Shown: piece after piece, positions 62,321 through 64,000 of the stretch | Layout of the letters: every line of letters starts with the position of its first letter | How positions within the stretch are numbered: the first letter of the stretch is position 1 | Source: Andalucia godoyi | Lineage: Eukaryota > Discoba > Jakobea > Jakobida > Andaluciidae | Direction of reading: 5' to 3' | DNA: 64,000 bases | Assembly: GCA_009859145.1 (NCBI GenBank) | Contig: VRVR01000019.1 | Coordinates: forward strand, 93,073 to 157,072 | Notes under the pieces: model-generated | Told to the model about the DNA's origin: nothing | The model's database searches: none | What the model saw: only the letters and a program-made list of their open reading frames with translations | Made by a program: the position numbers and the translations under genes

Positions 62321-64000
62321 ATGTCTCGAGCAGTGCTGTCGGATACATCTCGTCAGATTCTGTCTTCTGTGGTTGTGGAAGAAAGTCGACGGATTGCGAG
62401 TTATTGCTCGACCTTGTCGTTCGGAAGGTACCTTCGCTATCGACCTCGGACGGCATGGTGGCGACTGGGTGCCGTGGTGTTTACGCTTGTGTTGATGCTG
62501 ATTGTCATTGTGCTGGAGTCGCTGGATGGAGTTGTCGACCGCAGGAATTCGACGATTTCTGAATTTGCAGTGCTGGTCTTTCTTGTTCTGTTGGGACTCG
62601 TAATTGATTTTCGCGAATGGTACCTGCAGAACTCAGAAATGCTAACAAAGTATCGGTCTCATCTTTCACTTTTCGGATCACGGGTGTCTGCGGAGGAGAA
62701 ACCCTTTTCTGATGAGGTTGCGTATTTCTTGTCGTTCTTATGCGAACGGGGGTACTTCGAGCATCTGAATGCGTACCAGTCACTGATTCGAGAGGTTCTG
62801 TGGCCAGTACTGCAGGAAGACGGGTCGTTTGCGCTGCAGCATGCGTTGCTCTGTGTGAAGGGAGACGTCATTCACGGCTCAGTAGCAACATGGATGCCGG
62901 ATTACTTGCGCTGTCATTCTGGCATATACAATGCACACTCGCGGAACATCGTCTCGGAATCCGAGGCAAATCCAATCACTTCAAGTATCCACCAGCGCTC
63001 TCAGCGATTTTCAGTGAACGCCGCTTCCTTTGCCACCACGTCTAGCATGGATCGTGTGTCGTCATTCTTGCTCGGCGACGCTTGCCCAACCTGCGTTGCA
63101 ACAAAGTGCATCGTCCTTGACGAGACTCCACTCTTTACAGTGTCTGAAATCATATTGACGACAGTTCGTGAAGAGAACGAGAGACGAGCAGATCGCCCCA
63201 TGTCAACATTGGTGTCGCAGTTTCGAAAGGTAGTGTATCCACTGACTGTTCTCATGTTTGCAGGAATGTGGATCGTTTACGGATCCCTGTTTGGGCCGGA
63301 CTCAATCATTTTTGTTGTGTCGTTCCTGTACATGGTTATGGCTTTGGAGTATCCAGTCATTCTCCACGCACTCTACTGGATCGGAAATGCATTCTTAGTT
63401 GCACAGTGGCATCCTAGTTTTTGGTCCAGAGGAGTTTCAAAAGATTCCGGGTTTCCCGGTCAGCAAAAGACTGAAGGACCGCCCGTCCAGGACGAGGATG
63501 CTTTTCGAGTTCCTGTACGAGGCGAGAAACTCGACAAGGTTCGAAGACGTATTGCAGAAGAGATCCTGCATCCATCTCCAGTGTCAAGCCCTTTGCCAGT
63601 TGGCGAAACACGACCGAGGAGGGCGATGGGCAGCGAATTTGGCCTCTTTCAGGAGGACGTAGTTGTGCGAGAAGGTGACCACGGAAGAATGGAAACCGGG
63701 GACTGGAGCGAAGACGATGACTCGGACATCAGCACGGATTCAGACGGAAGTTCGTCGGATGCTGGTGTTCCTCCGGAGGGCATCTGTGCACACTATCACG
63801 GAAAATCCGGTACAGAGCACGATACGCTTCCCGAGATGCAGGACTTTCGCAAACTTCCTCTTCCCATTCAGAAGACACCGGGAGTCGCGCTCATATTGAA
63901 ATCACTGTGGAATGTCATCAGCGCTAGTCCCACTTGTCTCGTCCGCAGCCGGAATCCGGTGGAGAATCTGGGGTGTGCAACAATATTTTCGTTTGTCCAC
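62321..64000 (+). CDS. P-type ATPase-like protein, probably TMEM94 family, partial (runs off right edge)
   Basis: An open frame of 560 codons runs from ATG 62321 to the last base. An in-frame TAA 12 bp upstream fixes the start. Predicted helices are at about 48-68, 80-96, 305-321 and 328-362. A cytosolic loop holds ALLCVKGDVIHGSVATW, like the GD-containing actuator segment of P-type ATPases. After the fourth helix comes a Ser/Asp-rich insert (about 430-475), then NPVENLGCATIFSFV, which resembles the E-x-LG run preceding the phosphorylated Asp. TMEM94 is a divergent P-type ATPase-like ER protein tied to magnesium handling, and this topology with an acidic insert fits it. Other P-type classes are possible. 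The catalytic half lies beyond the window. The final codon encodes His where the phosphorylated Asp is expected. Confidence 0.6.
   Translation, partial: MSRAVLSDTSRQILSSVVVEESRRIASYCSTLSFGRYLRYRPRTAWWRLGAVVFTLVLMLIVIVLESLDGVVDRRNSTISEFAVLVFLVLLGLVIDFREWYLQNSEMLTKYRSHLSLFGSRVSAEEKPFSDEVAYFLSFLCERGYFEHLNAYQSLIREVLWPVLQEDGSFALQHALLCVKGDVIHGSVATWMPDYLRCHSGIYNAHSRNIVSESEANPITSSIHQRSQRFSVNAASFATTSSMDRVSSFLLGDACPTCVATKCIVLDETPLFTVSEIILTTVREENERRADRPMSTLVSQFRKVVYPLTVLMFAGMWIVYGSLFGPDSIIFVVSFLYMVMALEYPVILHALYWIGNAFLVAQWHPSFWSRGVSKDSGFPGQQKTEGPPVQDEDAFRVPVRGEKLDKVRRRIAEEILHPSPVSSPLPVGETRPRRAMGSEFGLFQEDVVVREGDHGRMETGDWSEDDDSDISTDSDGSSSDAGVPPEGICAHYHGKSGTEHDTLPEMQDFRKLPLPIQKTPGVALILKSLWNVISASPTCLVRSRNPVENLGCATIFSFVH

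Noticed and set aside
61765-62562. 265-codon plus frame overlapping the TMEM94-like start
   Set aside because: It overlaps NDUFAF3 and the CACTCA repeat and has no motifs; the frame from 62321 continues to the window end and has helices and ATPase-like motifs.

Overview
This is nuclear DNA from a eukaryote, most likely a free-living, flagellate-forming, intron-poor protist. The gene set is eukaryotic: gamma-COP, SKP1, ribosomal protein eL19, RAMP4, Miro, AMPK beta, a STRIPAK subunit and a p300-type acetyltransferase. A TMEM107-like gene of the ciliary transition zone implies a cilium or flagellum. Nearly all genes are single uninterrupted reading frames; eL19 is the only gene with introns I can place. 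Genes are closely spaced on both strands. The sequence does not fix the lineage. An opisthokont relative, apusomonad, jakobid-like excavate or similar flagellate would all fit.

Left third (1-32523). Two very large minus-strand genes encode secreted or surface proteins built from IPT/TIG-type Ig-like modules. The first runs off the left edge, with at least 2,020 codons open from its ATG at 6060. The second (32523 to 10485) is about 7,300 codons: signal peptide, a long IPT/TIG array, a cysteine-rich GCC2/GCC3-like stalk and a multi-pass membrane C-terminus. A run of nine A interrupts its frame just before most of the membrane helices. It also contains a perfect, in-frame 914-bp direct duplication 6,162 bp apart. 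The AMPK beta gene lies between the two giants and is convergent with the second.

Middle (32524-53455). A TMEM107 homologue is divergent from the giant gene. It is followed by a coiled-coil protein, the mitochondrial GTPase Miro, a KAT11 (p300/CBP-type) acetyltransferase with a poly-Ser tract, an unassigned 833-residue coiled-coil protein, a STRIP/Far11 homologue, a SWEET sugar transporter whose ATG abuts a 112-bp AC microsatellite, a Groucho/TLE-like co-repressor and a kelch protein.

Right third (53456-64000). Gamma-COP, SKP1 and eL19 lie on the minus strand, RAMP4 on the plus strand, an NDUFAF3 homologue on the minus strand, and a P-type-ATPase-like protein (probably TMEM94 family) runs off the right edge.

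The genes do not form one pathway. They mix secretory-pathway parts (gamma-COP, RAMP4), mitochondrial parts (Miro, NDUFAF3), signalling (AMPK beta, STRIP), chromatin and transcription (KAT11, TLE) and cilium or surface parts (TMEM107, the giants). The most unusual content is the giant-protein locus.
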